Source of the DNA: an uncultured Pelagibacteraceae bacterium
GTDB taxonomy: Bacteria > Pseudomonadota > Alphaproteobacteria > Pelagibacterales > Pelagibacteraceae
Reading direction: 5' to 3'
NCBI GenBank assembly: GCA_902578525.1
Contig: CACHDJ010000001.1
Span: forward strand, 62,001 to 126,000
Length of the DNA stretch: 64,000 bases
The notes beneath the pieces are model-generated. The model searched no databases. It was not told the origin of the DNA and saw only the letters and a list, made by a program, of their open reading frames with translations. The translations under genes and the position numbers were made by a program. Within the stretch, counting starts at the first letter, position 1; each line of letters begins with the position of its first letter. Positions 8,956-18,908 of this stretch are shown here, one piece after another.

Positions 8956-9056
8956 AAAAAGACCATAAAAATTATAATCTTTGAATCCAAATTTAGAGAT
9001 TGTGGATTATTTTATCAAACTGGTTGTCATTAAATCTTTTATTATCTGGTCTTTTT
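8956..9056. other. Non-coding element bracketed by a 10-bp inverted repeat
   Basis: The arms AAAAAGACCA (8956-8965) and TGGTCTTTTT (9047-9056) are perfect inverse complements, separated by 81 nt with no convincing reading frame. Shorter internal dyads are possible (for example AATCC with GGATT). The right arm runs into a T-rich stretch, so the element could end as a terminator-like stem in either direction. It sits in the 218-nt gap between the divergent 38-residue gene and the sulfotransferase-like gene. It could be a small RNA, a regulatory leader, or chance in AT-rich DNA. Confidence 0.3.
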
Positions 9057-9149
9057 AAAATTTTTTTGTCAAAGTTTGTATAATTAACACCCGAATTCAA
9101 AAGTAATTAAAAAGATGACTTAATTGAAGATTGGAGTTAAATTGGATTT

Positions 9150-9782
9150 ATGCCCAATTTACTTGTTTATGTGCAAAGAGGTATCAAAAGAAAAATACAA
9201 GTAAATTTTCTAAATTTAAAAGAAATACCAGATTTCCTTGTTGTATCTCCTGGTGGTTGTGGATCTGTTAATTTAATAAAATATTTAGAAAATTTTGGAA
9301 AATGTAATTTATACTTTGAAAGGAATTATAGAATTTTTGGTTTAGGACACGTTTATAAACCAACTAATTTTCATTTTAGAAATAAAGTTAAAGTTATAAT
9401 TATTAAAAGAGACTTTGAAGACATCTATAATTCTATGAAAACAAGGGGCTTCATAAGAAACACTCTAAATGTATTTGGTGATACTTTGCCTTTTATGTAT
9501 ATGAACATTTTAAAAGATCAAAGAAAATTAAAAAAAAAGTATTTTAGATATTTAGAAAAATTTTATTTTAATTGGAAAAAATATAATCAAGAATTAGTCC
9601 TTGAATTAGAATACCCAAAATTATATCAGGATTTTGATTGCAGAATAAAAATTAAAAATTTTTTGGGTATAAAGGATGATGCTTTTTTAAAAAACTTTCC
9701 TAAATTTGAAAGATATAAAAAAGATAAAAATTTTATTGATCCATCTACTATATTAATGAGGGACATATATAACTTGAAATAA
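9150..9782 (+). CDS. Sulfotransferase-like protein (putative)
   Basis: A 210-residue protein with the two PAPS-binding signatures of sulfotransferases in recognisable form. The first is a beta-strand plus P-loop-like segment FLVVSPGGCGSVNLIKYL (about residues 29-46), matching the 5'-phosphosulfate loop. The second is a strand-helix segment VIIIKRDFEDIYNSMKTRG (about 82-100), in the position of the 3'-phosphate motif where (V/I)RDP.D...S is usual. A later LELEYPKLYQDFDCRIKIKNFLGI matches the YEDL...L..FLG element. No signal peptide is seen. The acceptor is unknown. It stands alone between typA and groEL and ends at a strong bidirectional terminator. Confidence 0.6.
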   Translation: MPNLLVYVQRGIKRKIQVNFLNLKEIPDFLVVSPGGCGSVNLIKYLENFGKCNLYFERNYRIFGLGHVYKPTNFHFRNKVKVIIIKRDFEDIYNSMKTRGFIRNTLNVFGDTLPFMYMNILKDQRKLKKKYFRYLEKFYFNWKKYNQELVLELEYPKLYQDFDCRIKIKNFLGIKDDAFLKNFPKFERYKKDKNFIDPSTILMRDIYNLK

Positions 9783-9822
9783 AAACCCCCGAAACTTTTG
9801 TTCCAGGGGTTTTAAATTTTTT
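9782..9822. terminator. Bidirectional intrinsic terminator between the sulfotransferase-like gene and groEL
   Basis: A perfect 8-bp stem AAAACCCC (9782-9789) / GGGGTTTT (9806-9813) with further imperfect pairing inside the loop (GAAAC with GTTCC). It is flanked by T-runs on both strands (TTTTAAATTTTTTTT on plus, GGTTTTTATTTC on minus). It directly follows the stop of the plus-strand gene and lies about 23 nt past the groEL stop, so it can end both transcripts. Confidence 0.85.
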
Positions 9823-9844
9823 TTGGTAACTAAATTAGAAGGGT

Positions 9845-11518
<1,674 letters not shown>

Positions 11519-11528
11519 TTAAATTAAA

Positions 11529-11819
11529 TTATTTGCTTGCAATACCCATAATGTCTGACTCTTTCATTATGCTGTATTCTTTGCCATCAATTTTGACTTC
11601 AGTTCCTGACCATTTGCCAAATAAAACCTTGTCACCAACTTTAACGTCCATTGGAATTTTTTTTCCATCTTCAGTTTTTGCACCACCCCCAACAGCAACA
11701 ACTTTTCCTTCTTGAGGTTTTTCTTGGGCTGTATCTGGTATGATTATTCCACCTGCAGTTTTTTCGCTACTATCTAAAACTTCTATTAAAACTCTATCGT
11801 GTAGTGGTTTAAATTTCAT
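11529..11819 (-). CDS. groS: 10 kDa co-chaperonin GroES
   Basis: A 96-residue GroES beginning [15 protein letters not shown], with the mobile-loop region [20 protein letters not shown] and the conserved [12 protein letters not shown] segment. It caps the GroEL ring as a heptamer. It is first in the groES-groEL operon. The Shine-Dalgarno AAGGAGA sits 5 nt before the ATG, and a sigma-32-type promoter lies about 30 nt upstream. Confidence 0.99.
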   Translation of the reverse strand: MKFKPLHDRVLIEVLDSSEKTAGGIIIPDTAQEKPQEGKVVAVGGGAKTEDGKKIPMDVKVGDKVLFGKWSGTEVKIDGKEYSIMKESDIMGIASK

Positions 11820-11845
11820 AAATTCTCCTTTATAATATGGACTTC

Positions 11846-11873
11846 ATATAGAGATTGGTCTTACTATTTCAAG
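11846..11873 (-). promoter_or_regulatory. Sigma-32 (heat-shock) type promoter of groESL
   Basis: Read on the minus strand, CTTGAAA (11873-11867) is followed 17 nt after its CTTG by TCTATAT (11852-11846) and then G. This fits the alphaproteobacterial heat-shock consensus CTTG-N17/18-CYTATNT-R with one mismatch. No CIRCE inverted repeat (TTAGCACTC-N9-GAGTGCTAA), the HrcA operator, is present upstream of groES, so control by an RpoH-type sigma factor is inferred. Confidence 0.7.
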
Positions 11874-11942
11874 ATATAGTTCTAAATAAGTTAACTAAAA
11901 AATAAAGGAATTTAGGGATTTTATGGGTTATAGATTGTTTTG

Positions 11943-12761
11943 ATGACTAAAAATTTAGACAAAGAGGGCCTTAGTTCGATTGTAGATAATTATCAATTAT
12001 TTTATGTAGATTTATGGGGAGTAGTTCATAATGGCATTTCCCTTCATAATGAAGCTATAAAAACTTTAAAGGAGATTACAAAAAAAAATAAGGACTATAT
12101 TTTACTTACTAATGCGCCAAGACCTAATAGTGCAGTGAAATCTTTTTTAGAAAAATTAGGCATGGAGAAAGAAATCAGAGACCATGTTTTTACATCTGGT
12201 GAAGCAGCTTTAAATTATATAAAAAAAAATTTATCAAATAATTTTTTCTTTCATGTTGGTCCCCCTAGAGACTTTGATTTATTTAAAGATTTTGAAAAAT
12301 TGAAATTACAAAAAATAGAAAAAGCAGATTATATTTTGTGTACAGGATTGTTTGATGATTATGATAAAGATCTAAATTACTATAAAGATTTGTTTGAAAA
12401 AGATCTAAAAAAAAAAATGATTTGTACTAATCCAGATTTAATTGTTGATAGAGGAAATAAAAGAGAGTTATGTGCTGGATCAGTAGCTATGGTATTTGAA
12501 AAGATGGGAGGAGAGGTTATTTACTTTGGAAAGCCTTATCCAGAAGTTTATAATCAATCGATAAATTATAAAGATAAAAAAATATTATCAATTGGTGACA
12601 ATCTAAACACAGATATTAAGGGAGCAAATCTTTTAAATTTTGATTCTTTAATAATTTCTAATGGGATTCATAAAAATGAAATTAAAGAAAAAGGCATTGA
12701 AAAAATTTCAAAATCTTATGAAGCAATTTGTAATTATATCCAATCGGATTTAAAATGGTGA
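11943..12761 (+). CDS. HAD-superfamily hydrolase, TIGR01459 type (NagD-like)
   Basis: A 272-residue HAD phosphatase. The nucleophile motif is visible as FYVDLWGVVHNG (about residues 23-34). It is followed by LLTNAPRPNS (motif II region) and the C-terminal motif IGDNLNTDIKGA with paired acidic residues. This D.WGV.H variant is typical of the TIGR01459 subfamily, whose substrate is not established. ATG 11943 is preferred over the TTG immediately before it. It overlaps ribF by 7 nt and heads a run ribF-ileS-lspA-DUF3035-pgi. Confidence 0.85.
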   Translation: MTKNLDKEGLSSIVDNYQLFYVDLWGVVHNGISLHNEAIKTLKEITKKNKDYILLTNAPRPNSAVKSFLEKLGMEKEIRDHVFTSGEAALNYIKKNLSNNFFFHVGPPRDFDLFKDFEKLKLQKIEKADYILCTGLFDDYDKDLNYYKDLFEKDLKKKMICTNPDLIVDRGNKRELCAGSVAMVFEKMGGEVIYFGKPYPEVYNQSINYKDKKILSIGDNLNTDIKGANLLNFDSLIISNGIHKNEIKEKGIEKISKSYEAICNYIQSDLKW

Positions 12762-13684
12762 ATTTAATTAAGTTATATAATAGTTTAAATATAAAGCAAA
12801 GACACAGAGGCTCCATTATTTTAATTGGTAATTTTGATGGTCTTCATTTAGGACATCAAAAATTATTTTCATTAGCAAAAAAATATAAAAAAAAACATTC
12901 TCTTAAAATTGGGGTTCTTTCATTCGAGCCAATGCCAAAGATGTATTTTAATAAAAGTATAAAAAATTTTAGAATATCTAATAAACAACAAAAAATAGAT
13001 CTTTTGAATAAATTTAATGTTGATTTTGTAATTATAAAAAAATTTGATAAAAAATTTTCTAAAACAAAATCAGTTGATTTTATAAAAAAAGTATTAGCAA
13101 AAAATTTGAATGCAAAATTTATTTTTGTAAGTAGTAACTTTAGATTTGGCAATAAAAGAGAAGGAGATGTAAAGCAATTAATTAAGTATCAAAAAGAATA
13201 TAATTTTAAAATAATTAAACCCAAACCATTACTAATTAAAAAAAAAATAATATCATCCTCTTTAATAAGAAATTATTTACAAAAAGGTAAATTAGATAAA
13301 GTAAATAAATTTTTAAATAGAAAATGGTCTATCGTTGGTAAAGTACAAAAAGGTAAACAGTTAGGAAAAAAAATTGGTTTTCCTACTGCAAATATTGATA
13401 TTAAAGATTATGTTTTAGCTTGCCCAGGAGTTTATGCAGTAAAAGCTAAAAAACCTAAAAGTTCAAAATATATTAAAGGAATAGCAAATTTAGGATATCG
13501 ACCAACGTTTAATGGAAAAAAAATATTATTAGAGGTTCATTTATTTAATTTTTCTGGAATTTTGTACAATAAGTATTTAACAGTTGAATTTATAAAGTTT
13601 ATTAGAAAAGAAAAAAAATTCAAAAATGTGGATCAGCTCAAAAAACAAATTAAAATTGACCTTCTAACAGCAAAAAAAGCATGA
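12755..13684 (+). CDS. ribF: Bifunctional riboflavin kinase / FAD synthetase
   Basis: A 309-residue two-domain enzyme converting riboflavin to FMN and then FAD. The N-terminal adenylyltransferase domain carries GNFDGLHLGHQKL (about residues 26-38) and the ISSSLIRNYLQKGK segment. The C-terminal flavokinase domain carries GKQLGKKIGFPTANI and the GVYAVKAK and GIANLGYRPTF segments. The start overlaps the HAD gene, and the stop overlaps the ileS start (ATGA), indicating translational coupling. ribF-ileS-lspA is a widespread proteobacterial order. Confidence 0.96.
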   Translation: MVNLIKLYNSLNIKQRHRGSIILIGNFDGLHLGHQKLFSLAKKYKKKHSLKIGVLSFEPMPKMYFNKSIKNFRISNKQQKIDLLNKFNVDFVIIKKFDKKFSKTKSVDFIKKVLAKNLNAKFIFVSSNFRFGNKREGDVKQLIKYQKEYNFKIIKPKPLLIKKKIISSSLIRNYLQKGKLDKVNKFLNRKWSIVGKVQKGKQLGKKIGFPTANIDIKDYVLACPGVYAVKAKKPKSSKYIKGIANLGYRPTFNGKKILLEVHLFNFSGILYNKYLTVEFIKFIRKEKKFKNVDQLKKQIKIDLLTAKKA

Positions 13685-16422
13685 TTAATAAATCTCAAAT
13701 AAATCTGCCTAAAACATCTTTTTCGATGAAGGCTAATTTGCCAATTAGAGAGCCTCAAATTTTAGAATTTTGGAAAAAAATTGATCTTTATAAAGAACTT
13801 AGAACTTCCAGAAAAGGCAAAGAGAAGTTTGTTCTTCATGATGGCCCACCTTATGCAAATGGAAATATTCATATGGGAACAGCACTGAATAAAATTTTAA
13901 AAGATATAATTGTTAAATTTCATCAGATGGATGGAAAAGATTCTGTATATGTTCCAGGATGGGATTGTCATGGTCTACCAATAGAGTGGAAAATTGAAGA
14001 ACAATACAAGAAAAATAAAAAAAATAAAAATGAAGTTCCGATAGTTGAATTCAGAAAAGAATGTAGAGCATTTGCTGAAAAATGGATAGATGTTCATAAA
14101 GAGCAATTTAAAAGACTAGGAGTGGTTGGGGATTGGGAGAATTACTATTCTACAATGAGCTATGATGCTGAGGCTCAAATTGTAAGAGAACTTGGAAAGT
14201 ATTTAAAAGAGGGAAGCTTATATAGGGGGTTTAAACCAGTCTTGTGGTCCACTGTTGAAAAAACTGCTTTAGCCGATGCAGAAGTGGAATATAAGGATCA
14301 TAAATCAGATACCATATATGTATCTTTTCCTGTTAAAACGTCAAAGATTAATGAGCTTGAAGGTAGTAGTATTATTATCTGGACAACTACTCCTTGGACA
14401 ATACCTGCAAATAAAGCCTTAGCTTATAATGAAAGTTTAGATTATTTATTAATTGAAATAAATGATGATGGTGATTTTAAAAATAAAAAGATTGTTATAG
14501 CTGAGTCTTTATTAGAATCTGTAATTAAAGACTGTGGAATAAAAAATTATGAAAAAATAAAAAAATTTAAAGGTAAGGATTTTAAGAGCACTATCTGTAA
14601 TCACCCTTTTTTTGATTTGGGTTATGATTATGATATCCCTATGCTGGAAGCAAGATTTGTTACGACTGAACAAGGGACTGGAATTGTTCATTGTGCACCA
14701 AGTCATGGGCCTGATGATTTCAATCTTTGTTTAAATAATGGGATAAAGGCTATAGAGACTGTTGATGGAGACGGGAAGTATACAAATATTGTACCTTTGT
14801 TTGACGGAACGCACATTTTTAAAGCTAACCCAATTATAATAGAAAAATTAAAAGAACAGAAAAAACTTTTAAAAGATGGAGAGTTAGTTCATTCCTATCC
14901 TCATTCTTGGAGATCTAAAGCGCCCTTAGTACATAGAGCTACACCTCAATGGTTTATTTCTATGGAAAGTCACAATCTAAGAAACAAAGCTCTTAAAGCG
15001 ATTGATGAAACGACTTTTTATCCTAGTAAAGGTAAAGAGAGATTGAAATCAATGATTGAAACAAGGCCAGATTGGTGTGTATCTAGACAGAGAGTTTGGG
15101 GAGTTCCTTTACCTATTTTTTTAAATAGAAAGACTAAAGAAATTTTAGTAGATGAGGAAGTTTTTGAAAATATTGCTAAAATATATGAAAAAGAAGGCTC
15201 TGATTGTTGGTTTTCTGACAATCCTCAGAAGTTTTTAGGAAAAAAATATAAAGCAGAAGATTTTGAAAAGCTTAGTGACATTGTAGAGGTATGGTTTGAT
15301 AGTGGTTCAACACACTCTTTTGTTCTAGAAAAAAGAAAAGATTTAAAGTGGCCAGCATCGATGTATCTTGAGGGATCTGATCAACATAGAGGTTGGTTTC
15401 ATTCATCTTTACTAGAGTCATGTGGAACTAGAGGTAGAGCGCCTTTTGAGTCTATTCTATCACATGGTTTTGTAGTTGATGGCAAAGGTTTAAAAATGTC
15501 AAAATCTTTAGGAAATGTTATAGCACCAGAGGATATCTTAAAAAAATATGGAGCAGACATATTAAGAATTTGGGTTGCATCATCGAACTACGCAGAAGAT
15601 TTAAGAATAGATTATTCAATATTAGATCAGCATTCAGAATCTTATAGAAAAATAAGAAATACCTTTCGGTATTTACTTGGAAATTTAAATGATAATTTTG
15701 AAGAAATTAAAATGGACAATATTGATATCAAAGAATTTCCAGAAATAGAACAGTTTATGCTTCATAAAATTTATAATTTGAATTTTAGATTTAATAAATT
15801 TTTTAAAGATTATGATTTTCATAATCTCTATAAGGAGCTTTTAAATTTTTGTACCGTAGATTTGTCAGCATTCTATTTTGATATAAGAAAAGATGTTTTA
15901 TATTGTGATCCTAAAGAGTCTAAAAAAAGAAAATCAGCAATAGTTTTGCTTAATATAATCTTAGACTCTTTGTTAAAGTGGTTTGCACCAATATTATCTT
16001 TTACCACTGAGGAAATTTATCAATTAATTTCAAAAAAAAATAAAAGTATTCATTTGGAAAAATTCATACAATTTCCTGAAAATTTTAATAATAAAAAATT
16101 AAATGAAAAATGGCTGGATTTAATTAAAATTAGAGATGAATGTAATTTAAGTATTGAAGAAAAAAGAGCTTCTAAAGAAATTGGTTCAAGTTTAGAAGCA
16201 GCTTTGACAATTCATTTAGATAAAAAAAAGCAAGAGTTAGTTAAAGATATTGATTTAGCTGAATTTTGTATTACTTCTTCAGTAAAAATTAAAAACAGCT
16301 CAAGTGAGAAAATTTTAGTTGAAACAACCAAAGCTGATGGTGCCAAATGTCCAGTTTGTTGGAAAATTAGTTCTAAACCATGCTTAAGACACAAATGTGG
16401 ATTAAATGTTAAAAAGAATTAG
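13681..16422 (+). CDS. ileS: Isoleucyl-tRNA synthetase
   Basis: A 913-residue class I synthetase charging tRNA-Ile. The HIGH box appears as NGNIHMGTALNK (about residues 60-71) and the KMSKS loop as GLKMSKSLGN. The editing domain is present (SSIIIWTTTPWTIPANKALAY). The C-terminal zinc-binding tail has CPVCWK and CLRHKCG, in which the four cysteines are intact. This is full length for the bacterial type with zinc tail. It overlaps ribF by 4 nt and lspA by 17 nt. Confidence 0.98.
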   Translation: MINKSQINLPKTSFSMKANLPIREPQILEFWKKIDLYKELRTSRKGKEKFVLHDGPPYANGNIHMGTALNKILKDIIVKFHQMDGKDSVYVPGWDCHGLPIEWKIEEQYKKNKKNKNEVPIVEFRKECRAFAEKWIDVHKEQFKRLGVVGDWENYYSTMSYDAEAQIVRELGKYLKEGSLYRGFKPVLWSTVEKTALADAEVEYKDHKSDTIYVSFPVKTSKINELEGSSIIIWTTTPWTIPANKALAYNESLDYLLIEINDDGDFKNKKIVIAESLLESVIKDCGIKNYEKIKKFKGKDFKSTICNHPFFDLGYDYDIPMLEARFVTTEQGTGIVHCAPSHGPDDFNLCLNNGIKAIETVDGDGKYTNIVPLFDGTHIFKANPIIIEKLKEQKKLLKDGELVHSYPHSWRSKAPLVHRATPQWFISMESHNLRNKALKAIDETTFYPSKGKERLKSMIETRPDWCVSRQRVWGVPLPIFLNRKTKEILVDEEVFENIAKIYEKEGSDCWFSDNPQKFLGKKYKAEDFEKLSDIVEVWFDSGSTHSFVLEKRKDLKWPASMYLEGSDQHRGWFHSSLLESCGTRGRAPFESILSHGFVVDGKGLKMSKSLGNVIAPEDILKKYGADILRIWVASSNYAEDLRIDYSILDQHSESYRKIRNTFRYLLGNLNDNFEEIKMDNIDIKEFPEIEQFMLHKIYNLNFRFNKFFKDYDFHNLYKELLNFCTVDLSAFYFDIRKDVLYCDPKESKKRKSAIVLLNIILDSLLKWFAPILSFTTEEIYQLISKKNKSIHLEKFIQFPENFNNKKLNEKWLDLIKIRDECNLSIEEKRASKEIGSSLEAALTIHLDKKKQELVKDIDLAEFCITSSVKIKNSSSEKILVETTKADGAKCPVCWKISSKPCLRHKCGLNVKKN

Positions 16423-16879
16423 CATAGATTTTTGGATAATATTTTCTATTTTTCTCTTAGATCGTTTAAGTAAATATCTCATAATTCAATTTTCAGATCC
16501 TTTGTATGGACTAAATATTAAGATTAATTCTTTTTTGAATTTTAATCTTGTTTGGAATAAGGGAATTGCTTTTGGTCTGCTATCATTTGATCAAAATTTT
16601 TCATACAATATTTTAACATTTGTTATTTTTTTAATTACTGTAATAATTTTTTATGTTAGCCAAAAAACTAAAGGGTTAGAAAAAATCAGCTTCTTAATAA
16701 TTGTAGGTGGTTCTTCAGGCAATATATTTGATAGAATATACTATTCAGCTGTTGTAGATTTTATAGATATTAGTATCAATAATTTTCATTGGTTTATATT
16801 TAATGTTGCTGATATATTTATTAGTATAGGAGTGATATCACTTATTATGCAAGAAATTTTCTATAAAAAAAAATTATGA
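16406..16879 (+). CDS. lspA: Lipoprotein signal peptidase (signal peptidase II)
   Basis: A 157-residue inner-membrane aspartyl protease with four hydrophobic segments that cleaves prolipoproteins before the lipidated cysteine. Conserved elements are NLVWNKGIAFGLLS, GNIFDRIYYSAVVDFID with the first catalytic Asp, and FNVADIFISIG with the second. It begins inside the end of ileS (17-nt overlap) and overlaps the following lipoprotein gene by 4 nt. Confidence 0.97.
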   Translation: MLKRISIDFWIIFSIFLLDRLSKYLIIQFSDPLYGLNIKINSFLNFNLVWNKGIAFGLLSFDQNFSYNILTFVIFLITVIIFYVSQKTKGLEKISFLIIVGGSSGNIFDRIYYSAVVDFIDISINNFHWFIFNVADIFISIGVISLIMQEIFYKKKL

Positions 16880-17184
16880 AGAAAAAATTTTTATTATTTA
16901 ATTTGTTTTTAATTTGTTTTTTATCTGCATGTGAGTCTGCTAGAGAAGGATTCACATTGAAAAAAAAAGATAATTCAGATGAATTTCTAGTTGAAAAAAA
17001 AAGCCCTTTAGTTTTGCCTCCGGTATATGGAAAATTACCAACCCCAGATAATGCAATTAAAAAAAATCAAAATACTGAGGAATTCAAAGAGGTTATTTCA
17101 ACAGTGAAAAAAGACTCTAATGATAATACTAGCAGCATTAAGTCATCTACCTTAGAAGAGTCAATTCTTGATAAAATTAAATAA
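16876..17184 (+). CDS. DUF3035-type small lipoprotein
   Basis: A 102-residue lipoprotein with a basic start, a hydrophobic core and the lipobox FLSAC (Cys19). The mature part contains DNSDEFLVEKKSPLVLPPVY, which matches the conserved P-D-E-F.V....PL..PP core of the alphaproteobacterial DUF3035 family usually found downstream of lspA. Its function is unknown. It overlaps lspA by 4 nt, so the peptidase and one of its likely substrates are made together. The C-terminal half is low complexity. Confidence 0.8.
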   Translation: MKKKFLLFNLFLICFLSACESAREGFTLKKKDNSDEFLVEKKSPLVLPPVYGKLPTPDNAIKKNQNTEEFKEVISTVKKDSNDNTSSIKSSTLEESILDKIK

Positions 17185-17189
17185 TTTTA

Positions 17190-18350
17190 ATGTTCAGTAA
17201 GAATATACACTTTAAAAATTTTAAGATTCCTAAAGCCAACTCATCTTCAAATAAAAAAGTATCCAAAATTTTAAAAAATCTTATTAAAAGAAATAGTTCA
17301 ATCCTATCCTCTTTAAAAAAAAATTATAAAGATTCTTATAATAAAAAATTATTATATAAATTTAAAAATATAAAACAAATTTTTTTAATTGGGATGGGAG
17401 GCTCTATTCTTGGATCAAAAGCAATTTATAATTTTTTGAAACCTATAAAAAAAAATTTTGTTTTTGTAGATGATTATTTAAACAAAAATTTTAAGTCTCA
17501 AAACAAAAATCTAAATATAATTATTTCTAAATCAGGTAATACTTTAGAAACAATTTCAAATTTTAATATTCTAAGAAAAAAAAATGATCAAAATATTTTC
17601 ATAATAGAAAATAAAGATAGCTATTTGATGAGAATTGCAAACAAGTTAAAATCAGATGTTATTCATCATAATAATTTTATAGGAGGCAGATATTCAGTTT
17701 TATCTGAAGTTGGGATGTTGCCAGCAGAACTTATGGGACTTAAACCATTAAAATTCAGAAAGTTTAATTCTTTAATTAATAATAAAATTTTTTTAAATTC
17801 TTTAGTTATGAATGTTTCAAATATTTTTGGATTTTCTAAAAAAAAAAAGATGAATTCGATTATTTTAAATTATGATCGAGATTCCGAAGATTTGTTCAAA
17901 TGGTATCAACAACTTGTAGCGGAAAGCTTAGGAAAAAATAACAAAGGATTATTGCCTATAATTTCCAGTGTACCAAAAGACAATCATAGTTTGATGCAAT
18001 ATTTTCTAGATGGAGGTAAAAATCATTTTTTTACTTTTTTCTTTGTTAAAGAGAAAAATTCATTAAAAATAAAAAATAAAGATCTTTTAAAATCTCATAA
18101 TTTTTTAAAAAACAAAAACTTAAATACTATTTCTTATTCTCAATATTTGGCTACAGAGAAAGTTTTTAAACAGAGAGGAATGCCTTTCAGAAGTTTTCTT
18201 ATAAAAAAGAAAACTGAAGAAACACTTGGTGAATTATTTACTTTTTTTATTCTTGAAACAATAATACTTGCTGAAATGATAAAAATAAATCCTTATGACC
18301 AGCCAGCTGTAGAATTGATAAAAAAAGAGACAAAAAAAATATTAATTTAG
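17190..18350 (+). CDS. pgi: Glucose-6-phosphate isomerase (short form)
   Basis: Interconverts glucose-6-phosphate and fructose-6-phosphate. SIS-fold signatures are visible: FLIGMGGSILGSKAIYNFL (about residues 66-84), IISKSGNTLETISNF, and QQLVAESLGKNNKGLLPI. The C-terminal DNHSLMQYFLDGG and NPYDQPAVELIKK segments follow. At 386 residues it is much shorter than the roughly 550-residue enterobacterial enzyme but retains the catalytic core. It follows the DUF3035 gene after 5 nt and overlaps the convergent rsmD end by 9 nt. Confidence 0.9.
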   Translation: MFSKNIHFKNFKIPKANSSSNKKVSKILKNLIKRNSSILSSLKKNYKDSYNKKLLYKFKNIKQIFLIGMGGSILGSKAIYNFLKPIKKNFVFVDDYLNKNFKSQNKNLNIIISKSGNTLETISNFNILRKKNDQNIFIIENKDSYLMRIANKLKSDVIHHNNFIGGRYSVLSEVGMLPAELMGLKPLKFRKFNSLINNKIFLNSLVMNVSNIFGFSKKKKMNSIILNYDRDSEDLFKWYQQLVAESLGKNNKGLLPIISSVPKDNHSLMQYFLDGGKNHFFTFFFVKEKNSLKIKNKDLLKSHNFLKNKNLNTISYSQYLATEKVFKQRGMPFRSFLIKKKTEETLGELFTFFILETIILAEMIKINPYDQPAVELIKKETKKILI

Positions 18351-18908
18351 ATAAGACAAAAATATTATTTTTGATATTCCATATATCTTTTGTTCAATAA
18401 ATTTAAAACTTGATGGAAAAGAGTCTTTTTCATTTTTGTGTCTATGTAAAATAATTATACCATCTTTTTTTAATATTTTTTGATCTTTAATTTTGTAAAA
18501 TAAATTGTTTAAATTTTTATCTTTATATGGTGGATCTAAAAAAATAATATCAAATTTATTATTTAACTCTAAAAATATATTTTCGTTATAAATATTTTTT
18601 TCAATTATTTCATAATTTTGAACTGACTTTAAATTAAGCAAATTTTTTTTTAATAGAGGTAAAACACCTAGGTAATTTTCAACAAAAATTACTTTTTTAA
18701 CTCCTCTAGACAAACATTCAATTCCAAAAGACCCAACTCCAGAAAATAAATCCAATATATATGAATTATTTAAGTCAATTTTAAATTTATTTGAATGTTT
18801 TATGATATTAAAAATAGACTCTTTAGTAAGGTCTTTCAAAGGCCTAGTTTTAATATCCTTTGGTTCTAAAATTTTTTTTCCTTTAAAAGATCCTGATATA
18901 ATCCTCAT
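18342..18908 (-). CDS. rsmD: 16S rRNA (guanine(966)-N(2))-methyltransferase
   Basis: A 188-residue SAM-dependent methyltransferase that modifies G966 of 16S rRNA. The opening MRIISGSFKGKKILEPK is typical. The SAM motif is ILDLFSGVGSFGIECLSRG and the catalytic motif is FLDPPYK (N6/N2-methyltransferase type). It is full length. Its start overlaps the purD stop by 4 nt on the same strand. Confidence 0.95.
   Translation of the reverse strand: MRIISGSFKGKKILEPKDIKTRPLKDLTKESIFNIIKHSNKFKIDLNNSYILDLFSGVGSFGIECLSRGVKKVIFVENYLGVLPLLKKNLLNLKSVQNYEIIEKNIYNENIFLELNNKFDIIFLDPPYKDKNLNNLFYKIKDQKILKKDGIIILHRHKNEKDSFPSSFKFIEQKIYGISKIIFLSYLN

Noticed and set aside
9001..9009. DnaA box / replication origin in the typA-groEL gap
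   Set aside because: Only a single imperfect box (TGTGGATTA) is seen, with no cluster and no origin-associated genes nearby.
11820..11942. CIRCE/HrcA operator before groES
   Set aside because: No TTAGCACTC inverted repeat is present; only a sigma-32-type promoter fits.
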